Of a stretch of 64,000 nt of DNA, positions 48,938 through 57,765 are shown one piece after another. The notes beneath the pieces are model-generated. The model did no database searches. It saw only the letters and a list, made by a program, of their open reading frames with translations, and was not told the DNA's origin. This stretch comes from a virus, in the IMG/VR virus record IMGVR_UViG_3300045243_000021, positions 1 through 64,000 of that record, one strand, 5' to 3'. Every line of letters begins with the position of its first letter. Positions within the stretch are counted from its first letter, which is position 1. The position numbers and the translations under genes were made by a program.

Positions 48938-49837
48938 GTGGCCGACAAGATTTACGCACTATCCGAGAAGGACCACCAGATACTACAGGAGTTCCTGCGG
49001 TATCAGCGGAAGCTGCGCGTCAATCCGTTGCATTACCCGACCGTCAAGGATGACATGCAAACTCCGGACATATACGTGGCCCAAGCTCCTAGTGGTGGGT
49101 TGGCGCAAATTAAGCCAGAAGAGGAAAGCGGTTTTACTGGTACGGGGTTTGAGGCTGGTGCAGCTGATTGCCAAATCTATCGCGTGGTGCTCGACGACAA
49201 CAGCAATCCGCATCTAGAAGCTGTCTCAGCCTTGATCCGTACCGTCTACAACGTAAGTGGCCGTGACATCCTGGAGCACGCCTACTTTCCCGTAGTACGC
49301 GACAAATGGGGGTCGTGGCTGGCGGCCGCTACTGGACCGAGCGACGTACTTATCGTTCGTGCACCATTTACCGGCATCCCTGCACTTACAGAGCAACCAG
49401 GAACGGAATTCTCAGAGGATCAATCGAACAATGCCGTTTGCAATGTCTACCACATGGCAGACGATGGCCGTATACGTCCAAGCAATTACAGTATCACCGT
49501 TTGGAACGTCAACCAGACGCCTATATTTGGTAATCAGTGGCTCGTAGTCGTTCGCTCACGTGACGAACATTGGCTGGCTATCAATCCGCGTATCATCGTC
49601 AAAGGGGTCATGACGTCGCTCTTGCAAGCTGGCGGACTAGGAACAATGGATGTATACGACTGGGATCAGCAGCACACAGGAACCGGAACGAGCGACACGG
49701 AAGAAAGCCCGACTGGCGGCACGCTTACCGTGTACGATTGGCTCTTACGTAGCGGACAAACGATAACGAGCGGCACGCGCGTGATTGTGGCATGGATTGG
49801 CGGGCGATGGTACGTCATTGCGGCCCAGTGTCCATAG
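48938..49837 (+). CDS. Tail-tip hypothetical protein
   Basis: 299 residues from GTG 48938. N-terminal helix (LSEKDHQILQEFLRYQRKLR), then a beta-rich body ending VIVAWIGGRWYVIAAQCP. The helix followed by a variable domain looks like an adaptor or fibre. Function unknown. Confidence 0.55.
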   Translation: MADKIYALSEKDHQILQEFLRYQRKLRVNPLHYPTVKDDMQTPDIYVAQAPSGGLAQIKPEEESGFTGTGFEAGAADCQIYRVVLDDNSNPHLEAVSALIRTVYNVSGRDILEHAYFPVVRDKWGSWLAAATGPSDVLIVRAPFTGIPALTEQPGTEFSEDQSNNAVCNVYHMADDGRIRPSNYSITVWNVNQTPIFGNQWLVVVRSRDEHWLAINPRIIVKGVMTSLLQAGGLGTMDVYDWDQQHTGTGTSDTEESPTGGTLTVYDWLLRSGQTITSGTRVIVAWIGGRWYVIAAQCP

Positions 49838-49844
49838 GAGTTGC

Positions 49845-50432
49845 ATGCGCTTCGCGCCAGGATGTACTTGTTGTGGTCCCACGGGCACCGGAACATTCGG
49901 GACCGGTACAGTTGTCACTGACAAATGCTGCCCAAACAGCCTGGTATACACCAACCAGTATCAAGTCATCGTGCCCATCCTGAGCCCATGGAACCAGCCA
50001 TGCAATAACCCGCCTATATTTCCTGCGGTGTGCTATGGCGACGGCACGTGGGTGATGACCAATATCGGTCCTGATGCTGGTGGCAACTTTAGATGTATAT
50101 GGACTGCGGATGACCGCCTGCTTGGGATCGCGTGCGACGGCAGCACGTTGACTAGTCACGCCATTCTGCAAATAGGCGGGGCTGTGTTTTGGCCGCCGGG
50201 CGTCTGGGACACCACGCCGCTAGGCGTACAACTCAGCATACCGGTCCAAGTGGCCAACAACAGCGTACCCCAGTTCCTGCGCTACGTGGTCCCATGCGCC
50301 CAGGTCAGCACCGGGACCGGTACGCTAACGGCGCAGTTCAACCCGCTGGGGTCATCCATTCTATACTTAGACAATCACATAGCTGTTAATTGCACTGGAG
50401 CGCCGCTGACTCTACAACTGGATGCAATATGA
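49845..50432 (+). CDS. Cys-rich tail-tip or fibre protein
   Basis: 195 residues from ATG 49845 after AGGAG. N-terminal CTCCGPTGTGTFGTGTVVTD, then a beta domain. The stop overlaps the first sugar-cluster gene (ATGA). Possibly the virion substrate that the cluster decorates, but nothing shows that. Confidence 0.5.
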   Translation: MRFAPGCTCCGPTGTGTFGTGTVVTDKCCPNSLVYTNQYQVIVPILSPWNQPCNNPPIFPAVCYGDGTWVMTNIGPDAGGNFRCIWTADDRLLGIACDGSTLTSHAILQIGGAVFWPPGVWDTTPLGVQLSIPVQVANNSVPQFLRYVVPCAQVSTGTGTLTAQFNPLGSSILYLDNHIAVNCTGAPLTLQLDAI

Positions 50433-51565
50433 ACATGGAGCTACCAGCATGCCAGCATCGGGAGGTAATTAATGACCAAGAGTGTATCTGTCATTCTGAA
50501 CGATTGGTATTCCCCAGTGGACGGCACATTCAGAATGACCTTTGCCGTTACACGTGTCCGGAACGCTATCGGATCACGCCGAATGTCGGACCCGAACGCT
50601 TGCAACAGCAAGCCCGCGAAATCATGCGGCTTGTACCTTGTCGGCATCTCGGCACGCACGTGCGCAACGAAGTCTGCCCTACGTGCAATGGGCACGTCGA
50701 AATCAAGGTGTTTGGGTGCCCCATCAAAGGCGAATGCACACGGGCCAGATCGGTGTCAGGCGTTTCAACGCAGTGCGTTCGATGCGAAGCGTACGAGCCA
50801 CGTTTGCAGCCAGTAACGCGACCTATCACGGAGGCTAGAGGCATGAAGTGGCAGGCCGGGATTACGACCGTCCCGTCTCGCAAGAAAGACCTGTTGCCGC
50901 GCACCATCGCTTCCTTGAAGGCCGGCGGGTTCACGAACATGCGGCTATTTGTGGACGGCGACAACACGCCCCACGAATGGGAAGACGAGTACGGCTTACC
51001 GACGACGTGCCGTGATCCGGCTCTCAGGACCGCTGGCAACTGGGTAATGAGCCTATATGAACTATGGGTCAGGGACACCGGGGCCGACCTCTACGCCATC
51101 TTCCAGGACGATTGCGTCTGCTCGCTGAACTTGAAACCCTACCTCGATGCGCTGGCCCATAAACGCTATCCGGGGAACGGACTCTACAAGGAATACTGGA
51201 ATCTTTACACCTTCCCGCAGAATCAGAATCTTGCACCGAAAAGTGCCGCGGGTGGAACAGAATACGGTTTTTTCCGGGCCAACCAGCTAGGTAAGGGAGC
51301 CGTAGGGCTCGTGCTGCCCACGGATGCGGTGTTGGATCTGCTCGGGGACCGGTCTTTTGTGGAACGTCACCGCGATCCGGCACGAGGACACAAGAGTATC
51401 GACGGCGGGATTGTGACGTGCCTTAAAAAGCATGGCTGGACGGAGTTGTGCCATCATCCGTCGCTGTTGCAGCACACGGGAGAGCAGAGTTCTATGGGCA
51501 ATGCCAAGCATCGGTTGGCGGAAAACTTCAAAGGTGAGGACTTCGATTTACTAACCTTGCTGTAG
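50429..51565 (+). CDS. Glycosyltransferase-type enzyme with an N-terminal double Cys/His module
   Basis: 378 residues from ATG 50429. Residues about 5-130 hold two Zn-like modules (ACQHREVINDQECICHSERL, then PCRHLGTHVRNEVCPTCNGH and a Cys-rich continuation). The C-terminal 240 residues show a GT-A style fold (WQAGITTVPSRKKDLLPRTI, FQDDCVCSL as a possible DxD-like acid site). It begins the sugar cluster. Substrate unknown. Confidence 0.6.
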   Translation: MNMELPACQHREVINDQECICHSERLVFPSGRHIQNDLCRYTCPERYRITPNVGPERLQQQAREIMRLVPCRHLGTHVRNEVCPTCNGHVEIKVFGCPIKGECTRARSVSGVSTQCVRCEAYEPRLQPVTRPITEARGMKWQAGITTVPSRKKDLLPRTIASLKAGGFTNMRLFVDGDNTPHEWEDEYGLPTTCRDPALRTAGNWVMSLYELWVRDTGADLYAIFQDDCVCSLNLKPYLDALAHKRYPGNGLYKEYWNLYTFPQNQNLAPKSAAGGTEYGFFRANQLGKGAVGLVLPTDAVLDLLGDRSFVERHRDPARGHKSIDGGIVTCLKKHGWTELCHHPSLLQHTGEQSSMGNAKHRLAENFKGEDFDLLTLL

Positions 51566-51571
51566 GGCACC

Positions 51572-51787
51572 ATGGGATTCGGTGACGGCATACACGCGGC
51601 ATTGGAGATGGTAGGCGTCACGGAAGAACGGGTGCGGAAGTGGCTGGGCCATGCGTGCCAAGGATGCAAGGAACGGCGGGACCGCCTCAACGCGCTCGGC
51701 TGGTGGGCACGACGGGTACTGACAGGCAAGACAGCGGATGCGGTGAAGCACTTGGATAACCTGATGGAGGAGCAACCAGATGAGTGA
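51572..51787 (+). CDS. Small Cys-pair protein
   Basis: 71 residues from ATG 51572. GHACQGCKERRDRLNALGWW gives a CxxC pair in a charged helix, seen as a recurrent small-gene type in such phages. The end overlaps the start of the methyltransferase gene, and the ribosome site GGAGCAACC for the latter lies inside it. Confidence 0.6.
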   Translation: MGFGDGIHAALEMVGVTEERVRKWLGHACQGCKERRDRLNALGWWARRVLTGKTADAVKHLDNLMEEQPDE

Positions 51788-54431
51788 AAGCGGGCCAGTT
51801 CTTACGTCAGTTCCAGTCTGCAACGCAACTACGTTACCCAAAGACCAGTGGCTAAAACTGCCTGACGGAAAGCTGGACGGCATGAAAGCTGTACCATGGC
51901 CTAATGTTACCGCTACCGCCTGCCGAGCCTGTGGTCACGTCGGCTTCACGTCGCTTTACTCGCTCGGTGAGCACGCCGTCAACGATTTCCCCACGAAGGA
52001 ACAGCTAGGCAAGGGGCCGCGGTGTCCTATCGACATAGTGCTATGTCCGAACTGCTCGCTCGTGCAACAGCGGCACACGGCACCGCAGGAGTTGCTGTAC
52101 ACGCGGCGTTACTGGTATCGCTCGGGGCAAACACAGACCATGGTTCAGGAGTTGACGGCACTGGCCCACGAAATTCAATCGCGGGTGCCGTTCACCGAAG
52201 ACGACGTGGTGCTTGACATCGGTTGCCTACCAGACGGATTCGTCTATGGCGACGCCTTTGTTCAGCGTGACATCAGGGAAGTTAAGACCGGAGACATGGT
52301 GCTCGGTCGCTCTGGATTCGTGCGCGTCACAAACACGTTCATGCGTGAGTACGATGGTGAATTAGTGGCTGTGCGGCTTTTAGGCGACCCGCGCGTATTG
52401 CGACTGACGCCGCATCATAAGGTGCTTGTGGTGCCGCACGCTACCGGGAGCAATCTAACGGCTGAGCGTGCTGCGTCGTATTATGCGGCGGCAATGCCAC
52501 AATGGAGAGCAGCCGAAGCGTTACGCGAGGGCGACTACTGCCTGATGCCGCCATGCGAAACGAGTGCGCCGTTAATCACCGAGATTTTCATGTCGGCCAC
52601 CGTGCAATGCGAGACAGACGGTGACACGGCATATGCACAACAACGCCACGGTGCAACTGGAGCTATTCAGCGTGCCTCAAATCAGAATCCGGTTCCTGAG
52701 CGGTATCCGTTAACAGAGGCGTTCGGACGATTACTCGGTTATTACATCGCTGAAGGTAGTGGCGACGGAGTAACCTGCGAAGCATTTTCGTTCTCGTTCC
52801 ACACCAAAGAAACGGAATATGTGGCTGACGTTCAGCAGCTTGTAGCGAGCGTGTTCGGCCTAAAAACAACGCTATCCGCTGGCAATGGCCAAACGGCCGT
52901 GGTGAGTGTGTCGTCCGCCTTGGTGAAGCGATTCATGCAAGCATTGGTAGGCAGCGGCGCGGCCAACAAGCGTTTGCCACCTTTTGTGTTTGCCGCCCCC
53001 GTGGAATTCGTGACTGGGTTGCTGACTGGCATGTTTCGTGGAGACGGAAGCTTCACGGCGGGCATGGCCAAATACGACACCGTATCTGAGGTGCTCGCAT
53101 ACCATGTGAAGGCATTGCTTCTGCGTTTCGGCGTCAACAGCTCAGTTATGCCAAACAAGCCGAATGGGTTCGGCAAGGCAAATGGCAAAACGCTATTGTC
53201 GGTGCGCATTTTCGGTAAGGCTGACCTTGGCGTGTTGTCGCGGCTGGTCGGTGAAGTGATACCGTGCCAATCAAACAAATCTCAAGTTAATTGGCCGCAG
53301 TGCCGTGGCATGACGCTCGTCCGAATTGTATCGGCTGTGCGGGAGCAGTATGCTGGACCAGTCTACAACTTGGAGACGACGGACAATAGTTATGTCGCGT
53401 CATCGGCGATAGTTCACAACTCAAATGACGGCACGTTTCTGCGGGCCTTTACTAAGCCGTGCACCAAGGTGGGCGTTGAACCAGCCACGAACCTGCACGA
53501 CGAAGGCGCACGCGGTATCGACATGCTCATCAGGGATTTCTGGGACGTGGACGTTGACAGGCCGCCGTATCTGTTTGGCGATTCGTCGTGCCTTGCTAAG
53601 CGGGCCAAAGTCATTACTGCTTTGGGCATGTTCTACGATCTCGACAACCCCGGCCAGTTCATCGCCGACGTTGCCAAGGTGCTTGCTCCTGATGGCGTCT
53701 TCGTAGCCCAGTTCATGGGCCTCAAGCAGATGATGGCCACCAACGACATCGGCAATCTATGCCACGAGCATATCGAATTTTGGACACTCAAGAGCTTGTC
53801 GCGATTGCTCGATAAGTGCGGCCTCGAAATCTTCGACGTGGCAGAGAACAAGGTAAACGGCGGCTCGTATCGGCTGTGGATACGGCACAAATCTGACGCA
53901 TTTTGTTCCATTAACGACCATGAGTATGACTTCAAAGAGAATCGGCTGGTTAGGCGAGAATCTGCCACATTTCCATCGTTTTCTGTGGAAGCATACGACC
54001 GAGTTACTGCCGCCTTCAAGGCCGAAGCGCATCTAGACTCACCAGAGTACCACCGCGAATGGTTCCGGCGGCTGGAGTTAGACAAGGAACGCATTGTCAG
54101 CTTCATCCGCGATGCCGTGCTAGAACATCGCAAAGCATGGTGCTTCGGTGCCTCGACCAAAGGTAACACAATCCTCCAGTGGCTCGGGCTGAACGCAAAC
54201 ATGATCGAGGCCGCCGTGGACAAGTCGGCGGAGAAGGTGGGCCGGTATACCGTCAACGGCATTCCCATTCGCTCAGAGGAAGAGTTCAGGAAGGCGAACC
54301 CGCATTTTGCGCTCATCTTGCCCTATGCCTTCGTGGATGAGTTCGTGGAACGGGAGAAGGCGTGGCTAAAGCGTGGCGGTAAATTCATCGTGCCGTTGCC
54401 CAAATTCCATGTCATTGAGAACATGCCATGA
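51780..54431 (+). CDS. Sugar C-methyltransferase-type SAM enzyme interrupted by an intein in SAM motif I
   Basis: 883 residues before splicing, about 484 after. The N-terminal Zn part (CRACGHVGFTSLYSLG, then CPNCSLVQ) and the later domains match the Methyltransf_13/11/14 architecture of TylCIII/NovU-type sugar C-methyltransferases. The SAM site VVLDIG joins SNDGTFLRAF only after the intein (52224-53420) is removed. The later section CFGASTKGNTILQWLGLN is the second nucleotide-like domain. It fits a deoxysugar pathway with its neighbours. Confidence 0.8.
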   Translation: MSESGPVLTSVPVCNATTLPKDQWLKLPDGKLDGMKAVPWPNVTATACRACGHVGFTSLYSLGEHAVNDFPTKEQLGKGPRCPIDIVLCPNCSLVQQRHTAPQELLYTRRYWYRSGQTQTMVQELTALAHEIQSRVPFTEDDVVLDIGCLPDGFVYGDAFVQRDIREVKTGDMVLGRSGFVRVTNTFMREYDGELVAVRLLGDPRVLRLTPHHKVLVVPHATGSNLTAERAASYYAAAMPQWRAAEALREGDYCLMPPCETSAPLITEIFMSATVQCETDGDTAYAQQRHGATGAIQRASNQNPVPERYPLTEAFGRLLGYYIAEGSGDGVTCEAFSFSFHTKETEYVADVQQLVASVFGLKTTLSAGNGQTAVVSVSSALVKRFMQALVGSGAANKRLPPFVFAAPVEFVTGLLTGMFRGDGSFTAGMAKYDTVSEVLAYHVKALLLRFGVNSSVMPNKPNGFGKANGKTLLSVRIFGKADLGVLSRLVGEVIPCQSNKSQVNWPQCRGMTLVRIVSAVREQYAGPVYNLETTDNSYVASSAIVHNSNDGTFLRAFTKPCTKVGVEPATNLHDEGARGIDMLIRDFWDVDVDRPPYLFGDSSCLAKRAKVITALGMFYDLDNPGQFIADVAKVLAPDGVFVAQFMGLKQMMATNDIGNLCHEHIEFWTLKSLSRLLDKCGLEIFDVAENKVNGGSYRLWIRHKSDAFCSINDHEYDFKENRLVRRESATFPSFSVEAYDRVTAAFKAEAHLDSPEYHREWFRRLELDKERIVSFIRDAVLEHRKAWCFGASTKGNTILQWLGLNANMIEAAVDKSAEKVGRYTVNGIPIRSEEEFRKANPHFALILPYAFVDEFVEREKAWLKRGGKFIVPLPKFHVIENMP
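52224..53420 (+). mobile_element. LAGLIDADG intein in the C-methyltransferase
   Basis: 399 residues in frame. It begins CLPDGFVYGDAFVQRDIREV (block A with Cys1), has RLTPHHKVLV (block B), LLGYYIAEGSG and LLTGMFRGDGSF (the two LAGLIDADG motifs) and ends GPVYNLETTDNSYVASSAIV then His-Asn, followed by Ser+1. All splicing residues are present. Confidence 0.92.
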
Positions 54432-54487
54432 GCGAACGGAAACGCTCTCTAATACTCGGCATCGGTGGGCAAGAGGAATCAATCTAA
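54428..54487 (+). pseudogene. Orphan 5' end of the epimerase/dehydratase gene
   Basis: ATG 54428 overlaps the methyltransferase stop and opens MSERKRSLILGIGGQ before running into stop (EESI). The same start recurs 685 bases later as MSATKRSLILGVGGM, the beginning of the intact gene at 55113. Between them lies the LAGLIDADG gene. The first copy ends right at the turn of the nucleotide-binding motif. Confidence 0.85.
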
Positions 54488-55116
54488 TGCCAGCAAAAAT
54501 GTACTTAAAGGACAAAAAGTGCGTCGTCTGCAAGAGGGCGTTCAATCGCACACTACGACCCAATGGCGACCTGGAAGCTCCGACGCATTACGCCGCTCGT
54601 GTGTATTGCTCCATGTCATGTTGTGCGTATTACCGTCGTGTAATATGTCCAGCACCAGCGATCAGACAGATGGATAAATTGACTAGCGAGCAATGGGCAT
54701 ATTTGGCTGGCATATTCGATGGTGAAGGCTCAGTGTATCTGCGACGCGCATACAACCGCTATGGTCCTCGTCGCACGTTTAGCCTATCAGTGACAGTTGT
54801 ATGCGGATGTCATCGCAATGCGATTGCACGCATCAACAGAATGATTGGCACCAAAACTCTCGAAAAGATTAACGGCACAGGCAACAAAAGAACGGCGTGG
54901 CGCATTCGTCTGCACGGCTCTCAAGCTACTCGTTTCTTGGAAGGCGTTCAGCCATTCGTGTTAATGAAAACACGCCAAATTAAAATTGCCATTGCATTCC
55001 AGAAAGCAAAGCCGAGTCGCGGCATGCATCCTTTGTCCGAAACGCATGTTCAATTTGAACAGAAATGTAAGGATGAACTTACGATTCTCAATCAACGCGG
55101 AGTACAGCACGAATGA
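54487..55116 (+). CDS. Free-standing LAGLIDADG homing endonuclease
   Basis: 209 residues from ATG 54487 (TAATG overlap with the orphan fragment). YLAGIFDGEGSVYL is a single LAGLIDADG motif, and CVVCKRAF and CSMSCCAYY give a Zn knuckle N-terminal to it. With one motif it should act as a dimer. It is more AT-rich than its neighbours. It separates the two copies of the epimerase start, so it is the invading element. Confidence 0.85.
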   Translation: MPAKMYLKDKKCVVCKRAFNRTLRPNGDLEAPTHYAARVYCSMSCCAYYRRVICPAPAIRQMDKLTSEQWAYLAGIFDGEGSVYLRRAYNRYGPRRTFSLSVTVVCGCHRNAIARINRMIGTKTLEKINGTGNKRTAWRIRLHGSQATRFLEGVQPFVLMKTRQIKIAIAFQKAKPSRGMHPLSETHVQFEQKCKDELTILNQRGVQHE

Positions 55117-56108
55117 GCGCCACAAAACGGTCTCTCATTCTTGGCGTGGGCGGAATGGATGGAAGCCATCTCGCCGACCTGCTCCTTGGTCGCGGTCATG
55201 ACGTCCATGGCATGCACCGGCATTCTTCCGTGGACAACCTTGGCCGGATCGCCCACGTCCGCTCCTGCGTGACACTACACCGTGGTGACTTACTTGACCT
55301 GACGAGCATACGCCGGATTCTCCAGGACGTGCAACCTGACGAGTTGTTCAATGTCGCTGACCAAGACAACGTCGAGTGGTCCCATGCCCAGGTGGGGCTG
55401 TCCATGGACGTGACGGCTGGTGCCGTGGGCAAGCTCCTGGAGATAGTGCGGCAGACATGCCCCAAGGCGCGGGTCTTCCAACCGCTCTCCGTCACCATGT
55501 TCGGCATGATGCCGCCACCGCAGGGCAAGACCACCGCCTTTGACCCGCTATCCCCTTATGCCTGTGCCAAGGTGGCCAGTTTTTATCTGTGTCGCATGTA
55601 TCGCCGGGTGCATGGTCTGCACGTCGTTACGGGCGTGATGGCGAACCACGATAGCCCGCGACGGTCGGATGGGTATCTGTTGCAGAAGATCGCCCGCGGG
55701 GCCGTTGGGTGTGCCTGGGGACGGCAGAAGGAACTAAGGCTTGGGGCGCTGGCGGCACGGGTGGACGTGGGCTGTGCTCGTGAGTTCATGGAATGCGTCA
55801 TCAAGGCCATGGAGTACGACGAGGCCGACGATTGGATTATCGGCAGCGGAAAGGCCCACACCATCCAGGAGATTGCCAAGGCGGCGTTCGTGAAGGTGGG
55901 GCGGGACTGGCGGCATTTCGTGCGTGAGGATGCGACGTTACTTAGGCCGGGGCCGATGCCGCACTACTGCACGGACATAAGCGACACGCAGAAGCGGCTG
56001 GGCTGGCGTCCGCAGAAGGATTCGCTGGACGTGGTGCGGGAGTTGGTGAGCCATTTCGAGCGGCAAGTGAACCTGGAACATGGGCAGGCGTGGAGGGATC
56101 ACGGGTGA
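55113..56108 (+). CDS. GDP-mannose 4,6-dehydratase-like SDR enzyme
   Basis: 331 residues. GVGGMDGSHLADLLLGRGHD is the Rossmann start of extended SDRs, then HRGDLLD, QPDELFNVADQDNVEWSHA (as in GDP-mannose dehydratases), and the catalytic YACAK with the preceding SVTMFG. It would make a 4-keto-6-deoxy nucleotide sugar for the cluster. ATG 55113 overlaps the stop of the homing gene. Its first 15 residues are the recoded partner of the fragment at 54428. Confidence 0.8.
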   Translation: MSATKRSLILGVGGMDGSHLADLLLGRGHDVHGMHRHSSVDNLGRIAHVRSCVTLHRGDLLDLTSIRRILQDVQPDELFNVADQDNVEWSHAQVGLSMDVTAGAVGKLLEIVRQTCPKARVFQPLSVTMFGMMPPPQGKTTAFDPLSPYACAKVASFYLCRMYRRVHGLHVVTGVMANHDSPRRSDGYLLQKIARGAVGCAWGRQKELRLGALAARVDVGCAREFMECVIKAMEYDEADDWIIGSGKAHTIQEIAKAAFVKVGRDWRHFVREDATLLRPGPMPHYCTDISDTQKRLGWRPQKDSLDVVRELVSHFERQVNLEHGQAWRDHG

Positions 56109-57106
56109 AAGTAGGCACGTTTGCTTATCCGACGTCGCGCGGCCTAGGACATTTGGCAAAGGATTTCGCCGATCATGGTATTACGACCGATACGCTTGTT
56201 GTTGAGCATGCGTCTATCCCGAGCAATGCCGACTGGTATCCAAGTGCTCCCCGAACGAATGCAAGACGCCTTGACCGCAATCTAATGTTCGACTTCTGCC
56301 GTGGCAAAGACGCAATGTTGTTTTTTGAAACGCCATTTCTTTGGGACGTGATACCGCATTGCGCGGCAATCGGCGTTCGCACCTATTTACTCGTGATGCA
56401 TGAATGCACTCCGGCTGTTCACTCGCCACCGCATCGTTACCTCTGCCCTTCCTCGCTCGACATGCACTATTTCAAGGACCACGATGCCGTCTTTCTCCAG
56501 CTGCCCGTTGATCCGCAGAAGGTGCCATGGCGACAGCGAGAGAAGGCGGAACTCTACGTCCACCACGGCGGGTATCTCGGGCTCAGGGGCCGCGAAGGGA
56601 CAGCGCTGCTGATCGATGCCATGCGTTACGTAAAGAGTCCATTGAAGCTTCAGATACGGGTACAGGAAAACGTCGATGCCACACGGCAACGGCAGATGGC
56701 CCAGGATGCGCGTATCGAGTACCTCCCGCAAACGATTCCTTTTGCTGAACTATGGCAGGACGGCGACGTTTACGTTGCCCCGCAGAAATTCAATGGCTGC
56801 TCGCTTCCCCTTCAGGAAGCCTATGCTTCGGGCATGCTGGTCATGACCACCGACCGCTTTCCCATGAATACCTGGCTACCGCGTGAGCCGATGATTCCCA
56901 CCAAGGGCATACTGAAAGACGTACAGGTCGGCGGACCTTACCTGCCGTTCGACGAGTCGGTCATTGATCCTGAGGACATCGCCAGGACGATGGATGCGTG
57001 GCACGAACGGGATATTGCCGAGTGGTCAAGGCGTGGGCGGGCGTGGGCGGAAGCGAACTCGTGGGAGCAACTCAAGCCGCTGTGGATGGAGCAACTGAGT
57101 AAGTAA
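56105..57106 (+). CDS. Glycosyltransferase (GT4-like)
   Basis: 333 residues from GTG 56105 (GTGA overlap). The N-terminal half begins KVGTFAYPTSRGLGHLAKDF. The C-terminal half has DVYVAPQKFNGCSLPLQEAY and ASGMLVMTTD, the nucleotide-sugar site with the conserved Glu of GT4 enzymes. It transfers a sugar in the decoration pathway; the acceptor is unknown. Confidence 0.75.
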   Translation: MKVGTFAYPTSRGLGHLAKDFADHGITTDTLVVEHASIPSNADWYPSAPRTNARRLDRNLMFDFCRGKDAMLFFETPFLWDVIPHCAAIGVRTYLLVMHECTPAVHSPPHRYLCPSSLDMHYFKDHDAVFLQLPVDPQKVPWRQREKAELYVHHGGYLGLRGREGTALLIDAMRYVKSPLKLQIRVQENVDATRQRQMAQDARIEYLPQTIPFAELWQDGDVYVAPQKFNGCSLPLQEAYASGMLVMTTDRFPMNTWLPREPMIPTKGILKDVQVGGPYLPFDESVIDPEDIARTMDAWHERDIAEWSRRGRAWAEANSWEQLKPLWMEQLSK

Positions 57107-57765
57107 TGGGCATTTGGGACCGTGATCTGACGGGCGCGAAACGTCAGCGACCAACGATGGACGAGGTTTATTCGCCGGGGCAGGTGAAGGTGCTCTGGCC
57201 GTTTCTGCGTCGTGACCCGTCGTGGTTTGTCCTGGGCGGCCCAGCCAACGGCGACGAGGCACAATGCTTCGCGCTTCGTTATCCGACCGATTGCCGCATA
57301 CTTGGCATCGAGCCATCGCTACGCATGCGCCGCCATCAACTGGAGCACAACTTCCCTGGCACGCTCATTGCCGCTGGCCTGGACAAACACGTCGGCGTAC
57401 GTCCGCTCCATTCGCCAGCGGGAGCGGAGAACTGTAGCTCGATGGTCCGCGATTGCGGCGGGGACGTGCATGAGGTGCCCACGACTACTCTCGATGCGAT
57501 AGACGCCGACTATCATTTTGCCAACGCCGTCCTGTGGCTGGACATCGAGGGCATGGAGTTGCCGGCGTTGCGTGGGGCGTCAGCGTGCTTGCGACGTGGT
57601 GCGTTTGAGCTGATCAACGTCGAGATACTGGTCGATGAACGGCCCGACGACCTGACCGGTATTGCCGACTTGCTGACGACGGCGGGTATGGAGTTGGTCC
57701 ACGAATGGGACTGGCAAATGGCATGGCGTAACCAGATTTGGCGGCTGAAGGAGCAACCGACGTGA
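57106..57765 (+). CDS. FkbM-family methyltransferase
   Basis: 219 residues from ATG 57106. ILGIEPSLRMRRHQLEHNF gives the SAM-binding acidic turn, and LWLDIEGMELPALRGA is the signature FkbM motif. These enzymes O-methylate sugars. Neighbours on both sides are glycosyltransferases. Confidence 0.8.
   Translation: MGIWDRDLTGAKRQRPTMDEVYSPGQVKVLWPFLRRDPSWFVLGGPANGDEAQCFALRYPTDCRILGIEPSLRMRRHQLEHNFPGTLIAAGLDKHVGVRPLHSPAGAENCSSMVRDCGGDVHEVPTTTLDAIDADYHFANAVLWLDIEGMELPALRGASACLRRGAFELINVEILVDERPDDLTGIADLLTTAGMELVHEWDWQMAWRNQIWRLKEQPT

Noticed and set aside
54428-55113. Group I intron in the epimerase gene
   Set aside because: The downstream part has its own start codon and repeats the first 15 codons, so splicing the two parts would not rebuild one gene. 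I could not see the conserved P3-P7 elements.
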